From an uncultured Roseivirga sp. (lineage in GTDB: Bacteria > Bacteroidota > Bacteroidia > Cytophagales > Cyclobacteriaceae): 64,000 nt of DNA. Within the stretch, counting starts at the first letter, position 1, and each line of letters opens with the position of its first letter. The notes beneath the pieces are model-generated. The model was not told where the DNA came from, ran no database searches, and saw only the letters and a program-made list of their open reading frames with translations. The stretch is taken from positions 48,508-112,507 of the forward strand of contig CANLOY010000010.1 of assembly GCA_947493005.1 (NCBI GenBank). Direction: 5' to 3'. Shown piece by piece: positions 8,608 through 17,158 of this stretch. The position numbers and the translations under genes were made by a program.

Positions 8608-10701
8608 ATGCCCTCATTTTTCGATACAAGTATCGAATTCCTAAAAGGAGTTGGCCCCCAAAAGGCAGCACTGATTGGTAAAGAGCTTTCTCTTTTTACC
8701 TATGGAGACCTTATTCAACATTACCCATTCCGATACGAGGATAGAACTAAATTCTACAAGACTTCGGAAATAAATGCAGACATGCCCTTTGTTCAGTTGA
8801 AAGGAAGGGTAACTAAAATTGATACAGTAGGCGAGCTCAGGAAAAAAAGGTTAGTAGTGCGCTTTTCAGACGACTCAGGTCATATAGAGCTGGTTTGGTT
8901 TAAAGGGATACCATGGATAAGTAAAAAATTAAAACTGGGAGTAGACTATGTAGTATTTGGGAAGCCTACTGCATATGGGAGAAAATTGAATATTGCACAC
9001 CCCGAAATTGAAGTGCTTACCACTCAGAACGAGAAAATTTCTTTTCTACAACCAGTCTACCATACTTCTGAAAAGATGAAGGCTCGGTTTCTTGATAGCA
9101 GAGCACTTTCAAAATTAATAAGGCAAGTAATGGTACTTGCCGAACGGCATATCAACGAGACACTCCCTGCACGGATTTCTGAGCAGTTTGGTTTAATAGA
9201 TAAGAAGTTTGCACTCTGGCATGTGCACTTCCCTTCAAACAATGAGTTGCTTCAAAAGGCACAGTTCAGGTTAAAATTTGAAGAACTTTTTTTTATTCAG
9301 CTGCGCTTGTTGAAGCTGAAGATTTCAAGAATTGACAAGTTTAAAGGACAGGTTTTTAAGGACTCTAAGCTATTGACCTCTTTCTACAATGATCACTTGC
9401 CCTTTGATCTAACCAATGCTCAGAAAAGGGTAATCAAAGAGATTTATCATGATATGAAATCTGGAAGGCAGATGAACCGTCTTTTGCAAGGTGATGTAGG
9501 ATCAGGAAAGACCATTGTGGCGTTTATCTGCATGCTTTTGGTGGTGAGTTCAGGCAGTCAGGCTTCAATGATGGCTCCAACGGAAATCCTTGCTGGACAA
9601 CATTATGAAGGGCTGAAGGAATATGCAGATAAGTTGGGCTTAGGAATTGCCAAACTCACAGGATCTACCAAGACTAGTGAACGTAAGAAAATACACGAAG
9701 GCCTATTGTCAGGTGAGATTAAGATTCTTGTTGGAACACACGCCCTTATTGAAGATACGGTTCAGTTTAATAACCTGGGCTTAGCCATAATTGATGAGCA
9801 GCATAGGTTTGGAGTGGCTCAGCGAGCGAAACTGTGGAATAAGAACCGAAATGTTTATCCCCATATCCTGGTTATGACTGCCACCCCAATTCCACGAACA
9901 TTAGCTATGACCTTGTATGGCGATTTGGACGTGTCTGTTATAGACGAAATGCCGGCAGGTAGAAAACCTATCAAAACCCTACACCAATATGATGCTAAAC
10001 GCCTTGAGGTTTTCGGTTTTATGAAAAAGGAGATTCAAAAGGGAAGACAGATATATGTAGTTTACCCTTTAATTGAAGAATCATCGAAGCTCGATCTCAA
10101 AGACCTGATGGATGGCTATGAAAGTATAGCCAGAGCTTTTCCTGAACAGCACATCAGTATTGTGCATGGAAAAATGAAGCCACAAGACAAGGACTTTGAA
10201 ATGCAGCGATTTGTTAAGCACGAAACACAGATTATGGTGGCTACTACGGTGATCGAAGTAGGGGTGAATGTGCCAAATGCTTCAGTGATGGTGATTGAAA
10301 ATGCTGAACGCTTTGGTTTAGCACAACTGCATCAATTGAGAGGGCGTGTTGGCCGTGGAGCAGATCAGTCGTATTGTATACTGATGACTGATTATAGGCT
10401 AAGCAAAGAAGCACGAACCAGACTGGAAACTATGGTTCGCACAAATAATGGGTTTGAAATTGCCGATGTCGACTTAAAACTGAGGGGGCCTGGTGATATA
10501 ACCGGAACCCAACAAAGTGGTGTTCTTGATCTCCTGATAGCCGACCTTTCTAAAGACACCAAGCTCTTACAAGCCGCTAGAAATGCTGCCAGCGATTTGT
10601 TAGAGGACGATCCTGAGTTGTCTAAACCTGAAAACGGAAATATCCTCAGGCATATCCAATCACTAAAGAAATCAGTGGTTAACTGGGGCAGAATATCCTA
10701 A
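8608..10701 (+). CDS. recG: ATP-dependent DNA helicase RecG
   Basis: Branch-migrating helicase that reverses stalled forks and processes Holliday junctions. It has the N-terminal wedge with OB fold (about 1-150), then superfamily 2 motor motifs: Walker A GDVGSGKT (K301), DEQH box IIDEQHRFG (395-398), TATPIPRT, and the C-terminal QLRGRVGRG motif VI. The length of 697 residues is normal. It begins 8 bases after gldD, making it the last gene of the plus-strand block. RecG binds the acidic tail of SSB, whose gene lies two genes upstream. Confidence 0.97.
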   Translation: MPSFFDTSIEFLKGVGPQKAALIGKELSLFTYGDLIQHYPFRYEDRTKFYKTSEINADMPFVQLKGRVTKIDTVGELRKKRLVVRFSDDSGHIELVWFKGIPWISKKLKLGVDYVVFGKPTAYGRKLNIAHPEIEVLTTQNEKISFLQPVYHTSEKMKARFLDSRALSKLIRQVMVLAERHINETLPARISEQFGLIDKKFALWHVHFPSNNELLQKAQFRLKFEELFFIQLRLLKLKISRIDKFKGQVFKDSKLLTSFYNDHLPFDLTNAQKRVIKEIYHDMKSGRQMNRLLQGDVGSGKTIVAFICMLLVVSSGSQASMMAPTEILAGQHYEGLKEYADKLGLGIAKLTGSTKTSERKKIHEGLLSGEIKILVGTHALIEDTVQFNNLGLAIIDEQHRFGVAQRAKLWNKNRNVYPHILVMTATPIPRTLAMTLYGDLDVSVIDEMPAGRKPIKTLHQYDAKRLEVFGFMKKEIQKGRQIYVVYPLIEESSKLDLKDLMDGYESIARAFPEQHISIVHGKMKPQDKDFEMQRFVKHETQIMVATTVIEVGVNVPNASVMVIENAERFGLAQLHQLRGRVGRGADQSYCILMTDYRLSKEARTRLETMVRTNNGFEIADVDLKLRGPGDITGTQQSGVLDLLIADLSKDTKLLQAARNAASDLLEDDPELSKPENGNILRHIQSLKKSVVNWGRIS

Positions 10702-10712
10702 GCGATTGACTT

Positions 10713-12863
10713 TTATAACCTCCATAAGTACGAAGCCTTAAAGAAGAACCCCTGTGCAGTTTTCAGGTAGTTGTTATCATCCACATATCTGGTGCCGTCC
10801 CATCGGGTTCTTTCATAAACAGAACCATAGCCAAGATGGACAACCGTACCCGGGATATAAGTAAATGAAGCTAGAAAGTTAGGACTGAATACTTTTGAAA
10901 GGCTATTATACTGACCAATAGCCCTGAAGAACAGGTACTTGTTCATTTGATAAACTACCCTGCCTCTTACAATGTGCAGGTCGAAATACTTGTTTTCCGT
11001 TTCGGTGTTATAAAGAGAAACAAAGTTGTGAGCGACTTGTACATTCAGTTTATCAGATAGCTGTAAATTCAGGTTGTTACTAATTCGTTTGCCATAGCCC
11101 TGTTCGGCTGCTTGATAGTAGATGCCATTGTCCCAACCATAGCTTGTTCTAAAATAGATACGTTTGGTGATTTGTGAACTTGCTGAAATAGATATTGTCC
11201 CGTCTTTAAACTCTTTGGCCTGGAATATCTCAGTTGACTTGTCCCCTGATATTGAAATCCTTGTATTTCGTGGAAGGTTTGCGGCTAATGACAGATATAC
11301 CGTACTTTCATTCATACCACTTGGCTTATCGCGTGTTATGGAAGTATAAATAACAGGGTCGATACGTTGAATTAAGCCCGCCTTAGGGTAAATTTTTGGA
11401 GAGATACTAAATGTACCTCTGGTAATTCCTGTTCTTGTGATGTATCCAACATCTGAACGAAAGCCATCAGCAACATCAACAAAAGTAAACGTAGTGTTCA
11501 GGTTTCTTGTGCTTCTCGATGCCTTGATGGACACCGTCCCTTTGTTAGTAATATTGCCTCCCCGAACATCTTTTGTAACAGAATTCAGGTAGTGACCACT
11601 AATTTGGTTGGCCTCATTAAACCTGTACTGGCCATCAGCACCATAAACTGCATTGAAAGCTCCGTTTCTGACTCTTCTGGTTCCGATAAGACCCAAATAA
11701 TTGTCTTGTGAAAAAGAACGCATGTATCTTAATACCTGTACATCGGCTGTTTCATCCTCAGCAAAATCCGCCAGATTTTCATTTGCTCTATCTACCGCAT
11801 ATATGGCGGAAAGGATATTCTTCTTTCCAATTTTTCCAGTGAGCTTGGTGGCCGCTCTGGGGGAAACGATAGTTCTGGTATTTACTACCTGCCGAACTGG
11901 TGCAAAGAGGGAGCTACCAGCGAAGTTGAAGTTCTCATTTCCCTCCAGGAAAAATGGCCTTCTTTCGGGATAGTTTACAGCAAAACGCTGGTTAACCTCT
12001 ACCTGAGGCGCATCAGATTCTACCTGGCTGAAATCTGGGTTTACGGTGGCATCAAGCACTAGTTCAGATGTAATACCCACTTTTGCAGTTAAACTAGGTT
12101 CGAAGTTATCGTCACTTTGGTATGCTCCATTGGTGTGCTCTTTACTTCTTGCATAAGTAATTGCCGGAAGAATTTCTACCAAGGTTGACTTTCTAACACC
12201 ATCGTAATTCAGTGTTTCTGTTTGAGTGAGAAAGGTAAACCCTTGTTTGGGGTCTAACGCAGGGTAGCTTCCTTGTGTAGAAAAGCGGCTTATTCTTCTT
12301 TCGAAAATAACTCCCATTTCTACCTTGCCCTGTTTGGCAGTATATCTAATGCTTTTAAAAGGGATTTTCATTTCCACAACGTATCCATCATCTACAATTT
12401 TGGCTCCGCTGTACCAGATCAGATCCAGGCCTATATCTTCTTTACCCGCTGCAAAGCGTGTATCCATTTGAATGCCACTAGGGTTAACATAAAGACTATA
12501 AAGAGACTGCCTTCCATTGAACGAGTCTAGGTTGATACAAACCCAATCATCATCACGGATTTTATCTCGTGCAGCTATAGAGGTTTTTATCTCATTTGGA
12601 TCATCAAAGCACTTGAAAGCAAAGTATAGGTTTTCAGCATCATGAGCCACATAGGCTATTGTTTTAAAAGGCATGTCCTTGCTGAAATCCGGGACAAATG
12701 TTTTAAAACCTGTGGCTTGAGGACTTGATTTCCAAATTTCATCATCAAGCACACCATCAATTTCGGGAGCCTGGTCTGCTGAGATTGATTTGATTTGGGC
12801 CTTTCCTGGCATGGTCAACAATAGTAAGACCACCACCAGAACGTTAAGTGAAAAGTACTTCAA
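10713..12863 (-). CDS. DUF5916 outer membrane protein with CBM9-like N-terminus
   Basis: A 716-residue secreted protein: signal peptide at 1-22 (LLLLTMPGKAQ), then a carbohydrate-binding family 9-like domain at about 30-200 (PEIDGVLDDEIWKSS, NLYFAFKCFDDP, GYVVEMKIPFKSIRY). The remainder is a large beta-barrel-like C-terminal region typical of DUF5916, including the conserved PERRPFFLEGNENFNF near 300-315. Family members are common in Bacteroidota and of unknown function; sugar binding or use is a guess from the N-terminal fold. It is convergent with recG (11-base gap) and divergent from the metallo-beta-lactamase-fold gene. The C-terminal residues YLWRL fit an outer membrane barrel end. Confidence 0.85.
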   Translation of the reverse strand: MKYFSLNVLVVVLLLLTMPGKAQIKSISADQAPEIDGVLDDEIWKSSPQATGFKTFVPDFSKDMPFKTIAYVAHDAENLYFAFKCFDDPNEIKTSIAARDKIRDDDWVCINLDSFNGRQSLYSLYVNPSGIQMDTRFAAGKEDIGLDLIWYSGAKIVDDGYVVEMKIPFKSIRYTAKQGKVEMGVIFERRISRFSTQGSYPALDPKQGFTFLTQTETLNYDGVRKSTLVEILPAITYARSKEHTNGAYQSDDNFEPSLTAKVGITSELVLDATVNPDFSQVESDAPQVEVNQRFAVNYPERRPFFLEGNENFNFAGSSLFAPVRQVVNTRTIVSPRAATKLTGKIGKKNILSAIYAVDRANENLADFAEDETADVQVLRYMRSFSQDNYLGLIGTRRVRNGAFNAVYGADGQYRFNEANQISGHYLNSVTKDVRGGNITNKGTVSIKASRSTRNLNTTFTFVDVADGFRSDVGYITRTGITRGTFSISPKIYPKAGLIQRIDPVIYTSITRDKPSGMNESTVYLSLAANLPRNTRISISGDKSTEIFQAKEFKDGTISISASSQITKRIYFRTSYGWDNGIYYQAAEQGYGKRISNNLNLQLSDKLNVQVAHNFVSLYNTETENKYFDLHIVRGRVVYQMNKYLFFRAIGQYNSLSKVFSPNFLASFTYIPGTVVHLGYGSVYERTRWDGTRYVDDNNYLKTAQGFFFKASYLWRL

Positions 12864-12880
12864 CCTTTTAAAATTTGAGG

Positions 12881-12888
12881 CAAATTTA
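12881..12888 (-). promoter_or_regulatory. Bacteroidota -7 promoter box for the DUF5916 gene
   Basis: The minus strand reads TAAATTTG, an exact TAnnTTTG match, 17 bases upstream of the DUF5916 ATG. The expected leader is about 10 nt. The -33 element is not clear. Confidence 0.4.
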
Positions 12889-12991
12889 GTGTTCTCAATT
12901 AAAAATTAGGTAACCACTTATATATATTGTGAATAGACCTCTTTTGTGTTTTTACGTAAACGAATTGAAGCCTTACAAATACCTCGGAAAT

Positions 12992-13786
12992 ATGAAGAAG
13001 ATATTGAGTGCACTATTACTTTCATTTGCAGCAGTTTTGAATGCACAAGAACTGAAGATTACCTATATAGCAAACGAAGGAGTGCTACTAGAGGCAGAAG
13101 GGAAAAAGGTTCTTATTGATGCATTATTTGATGATTTCTATGAAGACTATTTAAGTCCAGAGGCTAATACCATTGATAAAATGATGAAGTCTGAGAGCCC
13201 ATTCACTAAGGTCGATCTGGTATTAACCACTCATATTCACAGAGACCATTTTGAAGTAACTACTACAGGTGATTTTCTTAAAAACCATAAAGAGTCTGTG
13301 TTGCTCAGCTCTAATCAGATTAAGAACGAACTGACTTCTAAATACGTGGATTTCAAAAATATTGAGGGTAGAGTTAAAAGTCATGAGAGAGGAGTAGTAA
13401 CTCTGCAAGATGAAATTAATGGCATTAAGGTTAACTCTTTCTTTATTTATCATGCTGGGGGTGAGCGAACCAGAAATATTGAGAATATGGGGTTTGTGGT
13501 AGAAATAGGAGGGAAGAGAGTATTACATCTTGGGGATTCTGACATGGACATAAGTCGCTTTGAGTCTTTAAAACTTGCGCAGTATAATATTGATATAGCG
13601 TTAGTACCTTATTGGTATATGACCAGCGATGATGGAAAGATAATCTTAGATAATGAACTCAAAGCAAAACAGTTAATCGGCATTCACTATCCAAAAGCTC
13701 CTTCACGTTCGGCTTTGGGGGAAATTGAAAAACAGTATCCAAAGGCGATAGTATTCAGAAAAGTATTTGAAACCTTTCAGTATTGA
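12992..13786 (+). CDS. Secreted metallo-beta-lactamase-fold hydrolase
   Basis: A 264-residue protein with a signal peptide (MKKILSALLLSFAAVLNAQ) and a metallo-beta-lactamase fold. The metal-binding motif is THIHRDH (H81, H83, D85, H86). Further ligands are probably the His of FIYHAGGERT and Asp of LHLGDSDMD, and the late His of IGIHYPKAP. It resembles the UlaG-like Zn-dependent hydrolase branch; the substrate is unknown. I chose ATG 12992 over the in-frame start at 12929 because only this gives a normal signal peptide. Its last 10 bases overlap the 3' end of the convergent orphan gene. Confidence 0.83.
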   Translation: MKKILSALLLSFAAVLNAQELKITYIANEGVLLEAEGKKVLIDALFDDFYEDYLSPEANTIDKMMKSESPFTKVDLVLTTHIHRDHFEVTTTGDFLKNHKESVLLSSNQIKNELTSKYVDFKNIEGRVKSHERGVVTLQDEINGIKVNSFFIYHAGGERTRNIENMGFVVEIGGKRVLHLGDSDMDISRFESLKLAQYNIDIALVPYWYMTSDDGKIILDNELKAKQLIGIHYPKAPSRSALGEIEKQYPKAIVFRKVFETFQY

Positions 13787-14127
13787 ATGAACCAACCTTT
13801 TTCTCGGGAACCTATAGCGGAGAATTTCTCTTTTTGATCCTTTAATGGACCCAGTATTTTCCTGAAGTTTCTCCTGGTGAGTAGAATGCTCCTTTCAACT
13901 TTTACTTTGCGTATTCTCCACCATTTACCGAACGAAACAGAGTCATCTATCACATAAATGGTCATGGATTTTCTAAGTAGTAAAGGGGACTTAATTTTAA
14001 AATCACAGACCTTATCAATAGGGATTTGGAGTTTTTGAAACTCGGACATGCATAGGTTATCTAAGACATTTTCGTCAACTATGGTAGCAAAAACTTTGCT
14101 GTAATCTCCAGCTTTTCTTAATCCCAT
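13777..14127 (-). CDS. Hypothetical protein, no recognised family
   Basis: The 116-residue product (from ATG 14127; a TTG at 14175 would add 16) has no signal peptide, no membrane helix and no motif I know. It is basic towards the C-terminus (RIRKVKVERSILLTRRNFRK). It lies 96 bases downstream of the LytTR response regulator on the same strand and overlaps the convergent hydrolase gene by 10 bases. A near -7 box (CACCTTTG on the minus strand, 14153-14160) precedes the ATG. It could be a regulator-linked orphan or a species-specific gene; function is unknown. Confidence 0.5.
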   Translation of the reverse strand: MGLRKAGDYSKVFATIVDENVLDNLCMSEFQKLQIPIDKVCDFKIKSPLLLRKSMTIYVIDDSVSFGKWWRIRKVKVERSILLTRRNFRKILGPLKDQKEKFSAIGSREKGWFIQY

Positions 14128-14223
14128 GTTCAGGTGCGTGGTGTTTGAAAACCAAAGGTGGAGCAAAATTATCAAACATCACAGAAAAGTGAGTAGACAA
14201 AATGTGTACATATTGTTAAGAAA

Positions 14224-15003
14224 TCACTCTCCGTCAAACCACTTCTTGAAGGCACCAACTTTTTCTCTGCTCACAATAATTTCTCTATCGAAATCTTTGT
14301 TAAGGATTATTTTTAATCGACTATTAGAATAGACGAGCACATCTTTGATGGCATTGATTTCGATAATAAAAGTTCTGTTTACCCTGAAGAATTGTTGAGG
14401 GTTGAGCATTTCTTCGAGCGTTTCCAATTTGTAGTCTATAATCAACCTTCTACCTTGGTCGGTAACTATGTAGGCATTTCTCCCTTCAGCATAAAACAAC
14501 TCTATCTGGTCGGTGGTAACGGACTTGATATGTTCACCGATCTTCACCATAAAGCGTGTTTTATACTCTCGCTTACTGAGCATCTGGAGCGCACTTTGCA
14601 AGTCTATAACAGAGGTAGCTTCTGACTGGCCAGGTTCAGACAATCTTGTTTTAAGGTTTTTAAACTTGTCGAGACTTTCTGTTAGTGCTTCAAAAGTAAT
14701 GGGCTTCAGGAGGTAGTCAATTCCATTGGCTTTAAAAGCTTCAATGGCATATTCATTATAAGCTGTAGTGAATATTACTGGAATTTCAAGATCAACTTCT
14801 TTGAAAATATCGAAACTAAGGCCATCGGTAAGTTGGATATCCATTAGCAAGAGATCCGCATTACCATCGGTTTGCACCCAATGAACAGCTTCTTTTACAC
14901 TCATTGCCCTGCCAACAATTGATATGCTTTCATCATATCTATGTAGAAACCGTTCAATTTTTTCAGCTGCTGGGATTTCGTCTTCTATGATAAAAACTCT
15001 CAT
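14224..15003 (-). CDS. LytTR-family response regulator
   Basis: A two-component response regulator that binds DNA through a LytTR domain. The receiver domain (about 1-120) has the acidic pocket E7/D8/E9, phospho-acceptor Asp55 (LLLMDIQL), the Thr at 79-80 (VIFTTAY) and Lys100 (YLLKPI), so it should be phosphorylatable. The LytTR domain spans about 150-256 with ELFYAEGRNAYIVT and FFRVNRTFIIEINAI. The gene overlaps the upstream degenerate kinase by 4 bases, so kinase, degenerate kinase and regulator are translationally coupled. This set matches LytS/LytR-type systems, which in Bacteroidota control envelope and other genes. Confidence 0.93.
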   Translation of the reverse strand: MRVFIIEDEIPAAEKIERFLHRYDESISIVGRAMSVKEAVHWVQTDGNADLLLMDIQLTDGLSFDIFKEVDLEIPVIFTTAYNEYAIEAFKANGIDYLLKPITFEALTESLDKFKNLKTRLSEPGQSEATSVIDLQSALQMLSKREYKTRFMVKIGEHIKSVTTDQIELFYAEGRNAYIVTDQGRRLIIDYKLETLEEMLNPQQFFRVNRTFIIEINAIKDVLVYSNSRLKIILNKDFDREIIVSREKVGAFKKWFDGE

Positions 15004-16058
15004 ATATTATCTTTTATATCGAGCAAAGGTAATTTGATAAATACATCTCCGTATGCCTTAATCTGAATCACAGGCTTATCAGTGAAAAAAGAAAAGGCCT
15101 CATGTAGATTCTGATAGCGGTTTTTAATGTACTTATTATTGCTCAGTTTGTCATTCTCTTTGTGCTGAATCACTATATAATCATCTTCCCCAGCACAGTC
15201 AATGGTTAGGTTCATAGGCTGCCATGGAGAAATAATACTTCCATTAATCATGCAATCCAGCACCATCGGAATTGTATTGGGAACAAGGTATTTTCCTCTG
15301 GTATATTTTTCGTTTTTGACCTGTAAATCAACCTGATCAGGAAACTTTTCTTTGAACAGGTATATCAGGTTTTTTGCAGCTCTTACCTCTTCGTCTAAGG
15401 GGACAACCTCTTTCTTTCGGTTATCTAGAATATACCTATAAACCAGGGCTAATCTGTCCACAAAATCTTCGGCTGAATTAAGGTTATGATGAACCAGGGA
15501 AATCAGAGTCTCCAGGCTTTGGAATAGCAAATCCGGATTAATCTCATTGTTGAAAATTTCCAGTTGATGTTCAAGGTTTTGACGCTTGAGATCTTCCTTT
15601 TTTAACTCAGATTCATTCTTTATGGACAAAAGATGAATACTCAAAAAGAAGAGCGTATAAAATATGGAGTTAATACCATAAACTGCTGTGATGTTGTACA
15701 GAATGGAAGAGAAAGATGATAAATACTCGAAACCCTCCAGATACTTGAAATAACTGTAAACTATAAGGAAAGTAATAAGGCTACCAATGATCAGGCTTAA
15801 TACAAACAAGGTCACAATATTTCCGGGACGTTTTAAGTCTTCTTTGGTTCTTCTTTCGAATAGAATTATAGCAATGCGCAAAGACTCTGATACGGCATAT
15901 GCTAGTACTATACAAAGTAGCAGCTCATTTGTTAAAACGGTGTCAGCTAATTGATCCAGACTATTGTTGATCAATAGAATCAGGAAGTACATCATTACTC
16001 CATATACTGGTGGAGCGAGTAATCTAAAAATCGGCTGGTTCAGGAGATTTTTTTTCAT
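15000..16058 (-). CDS. Degenerate LytS-like histidine kinase (probable pseudokinase)
   Basis: A 352-residue membrane protein with four predicted helices in residues 15-145, a coiled linker and a His_kinase-like domain. The phospho-acceptor box reads NPDLLFQSLETL, with Asp176 where LytS kinases have His (NPHFLFNSL). The ATP-binding N box of the neighbour, VENAVKHN, is here LDCMINGS, and no G-x-G-L-x-N box is visible (SNNKYIKNRYQNL). Autophosphorylation is therefore unlikely. It overlaps the intact kinase gene upstream and the regulator gene downstream by 4 bases each. It could be a regulatory partner or heterodimer subunit of the intact kinase. Membrane topology is my estimate. Confidence 0.82.
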   Translation of the reverse strand: MKKNLLNQPIFRLLAPPVYGVMMYFLILLINNSLDQLADTVLTNELLLCIVLAYAVSESLRIAIILFERRTKEDLKRPGNIVTLFVLSLIIGSLITFLIVYSYFKYLEGFEYLSSFSSILYNITAVYGINSIFYTLFFLSIHLLSIKNESELKKEDLKRQNLEHQLEIFNNEINPDLLFQSLETLISLVHHNLNSAEDFVDRLALVYRYILDNRKKEVVPLDEEVRAAKNLIYLFKEKFPDQVDLQVKNEKYTRGKYLVPNTIPMVLDCMINGSIISPWQPMNLTIDCAGEDDYIVIQHKENDKLSNNKYIKNRYQNLHEAFSFFTDKPVIQIKAYGDVFIKLPLLDIKDNI

Positions 16059-17083
16059 GACGAGATCATTGGGAGTTTAACTTCAAAATAATCTTCGTCT
16101 GAAAGCTCAATTTCATGCGAAGTAAAGAAAGCATAGCGCTTTCTGATGTTGTCAAGACCTACCCTATGACTGGCTGTTTTAGACGGAGTTCCTGTTTTGT
16201 TATTGAGCACAATGATTTCATCTTCCGTAGCTCTGATATTGATTTTTAGAGGGTTATCGTTGCTTATAATGTTGTGTTTAACAGCATTTTCAACTAATAG
16301 CTGTAAAGTAAGCGGAGGAATCTCTCGTTTATAGTGTTCCTGTGCTATTTCAATTCTTAAGTCGACAGCAGCTGCATATCTTATGTTTAACAGGTAGGCG
16401 TAATCTTTCAGTGCCTCAACTTCTTCCCTGAGCGTAACTACTGTGGCTTCCTTTGTATAAAGTACATAATTGAATGTATCTGCCAGGTTTCGAATAAAGT
16501 TTTCAGCAACTAAAGGATCACGATACACCAAAGAAGAAATGGTATTCATGCTATTAAACAAGTAATGAGGGCTGAGTTGGCTTTTCAGTGCTTCGAACTG
16601 GAGTTCCAATTGCTTTCTTTCCGCCCTTAATTTCCTTATTTGTCCAACAGAGTATTCGTTGTAGCTAAAGGTGTTGAATTCTACAAGCGTAACCACAAAC
16701 ATGGAAATAAAAGAAAGTACGATTAGCTTGATTTCGATCTGTTTGATAAACATGTCCTCCTGGAACATCTCATAGGAAATAAGCCCTGTAACATTGGCCA
16801 ACCAACCCATGAGAATTAGTAAGCAGCCTAAGAAAAAGAAGTCCAGAGATAGCCCACTAACAAAACGACTAAGGATGTTGCGCCTCCAGGGAAGTTTTCT
16901 GTTTAACCAACGGTTGATATAGAAGATACCAAAACCGGTTATTGAAGAAGCTAGAACAGTAAAGGCAAATAGGTTGAAATCGTTGGTTACGCTGGGTAGC
17001 TTGTCGAACTCTGCATAGTAGAGATAGAACAAGAAGAGTAAGCCGATAATAGCAAAAAGAGGCAGCCTGAGCAGCTTAGACAT
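16055..17083 (-). CDS. LytS-type sensor histidine kinase
   Basis: A 342-residue kinase with four predicted membrane helices in residues 5-140, a coiled segment (150-168) and the His_kinase domain. The acceptor box is SPHYLFNSMNTISSL with His173. The ATP-binding region has the N box LLVENAVKHNIIS and the G-box-like VGLDNIRKRY. No extracytoplasmic sensor domain is present, so sensing is probably through the membrane helices. It is the first gene of the coupled set kinase, degenerate kinase, LytTR regulator. A strong terminator separates it from the upstream repeat-protein gene, so its promoter should lie in or beside the 17084-17158 gap. Confidence 0.92.
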   Translation of the reverse strand: MSKLLRLPLFAIIGLLFLFYLYYAEFDKLPSVTNDFNLFAFTVLASSITGFGIFYINRWLNRKLPWRRNILSRFVSGLSLDFFFLGCLLILMGWLANVTGLISYEMFQEDMFIKQIEIKLIVLSFISMFVVTLVEFNTFSYNEYSVGQIRKLRAERKQLELQFEALKSQLSPHYLFNSMNTISSLVYRDPLVAENFIRNLADTFNYVLYTKEATVVTLREEVEALKDYAYLLNIRYAAAVDLRIEIAQEHYKREIPPLTLQLLVENAVKHNIISNDNPLKINIRATEDEIIVLNNKTGTPSKTASHRVGLDNIRKRYAFFTSHEIELSDEDYFEVKLPMISS

Positions 17084-17111
17084 GATCAGCGAGTTTGTTT
17101 GAAGATAATAA

Positions 17112-17146
17112 AAAAGTGGTGCCCTTAGACTAAGCGCACCACTTTT
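17112..17146 (-). terminator. Intrinsic terminator of the S-D-x-Y repeat-protein gene
   Basis: On the minus strand an 11-bp stem (arms 17136-17146 and 17112-17122) encloses a smaller CTTAG/CTAAG stem and is followed by T6. It starts 13 bases downstream of the stop codon at 17159. This is a classic intrinsic terminator and separates the repeat-protein gene from the kinase operon. Confidence 0.85.
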
Positions 17147-17158
17147 GGATAGAATAGT

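Noticed and set aside
15000..16058. Pseudogene call for the degenerate kinase
   Set aside because: The frame is intact for 352 codons, overlaps both neighbours by 4 bases, and keeps membrane and linker regions, so it is likely a functional non-kinase protein.
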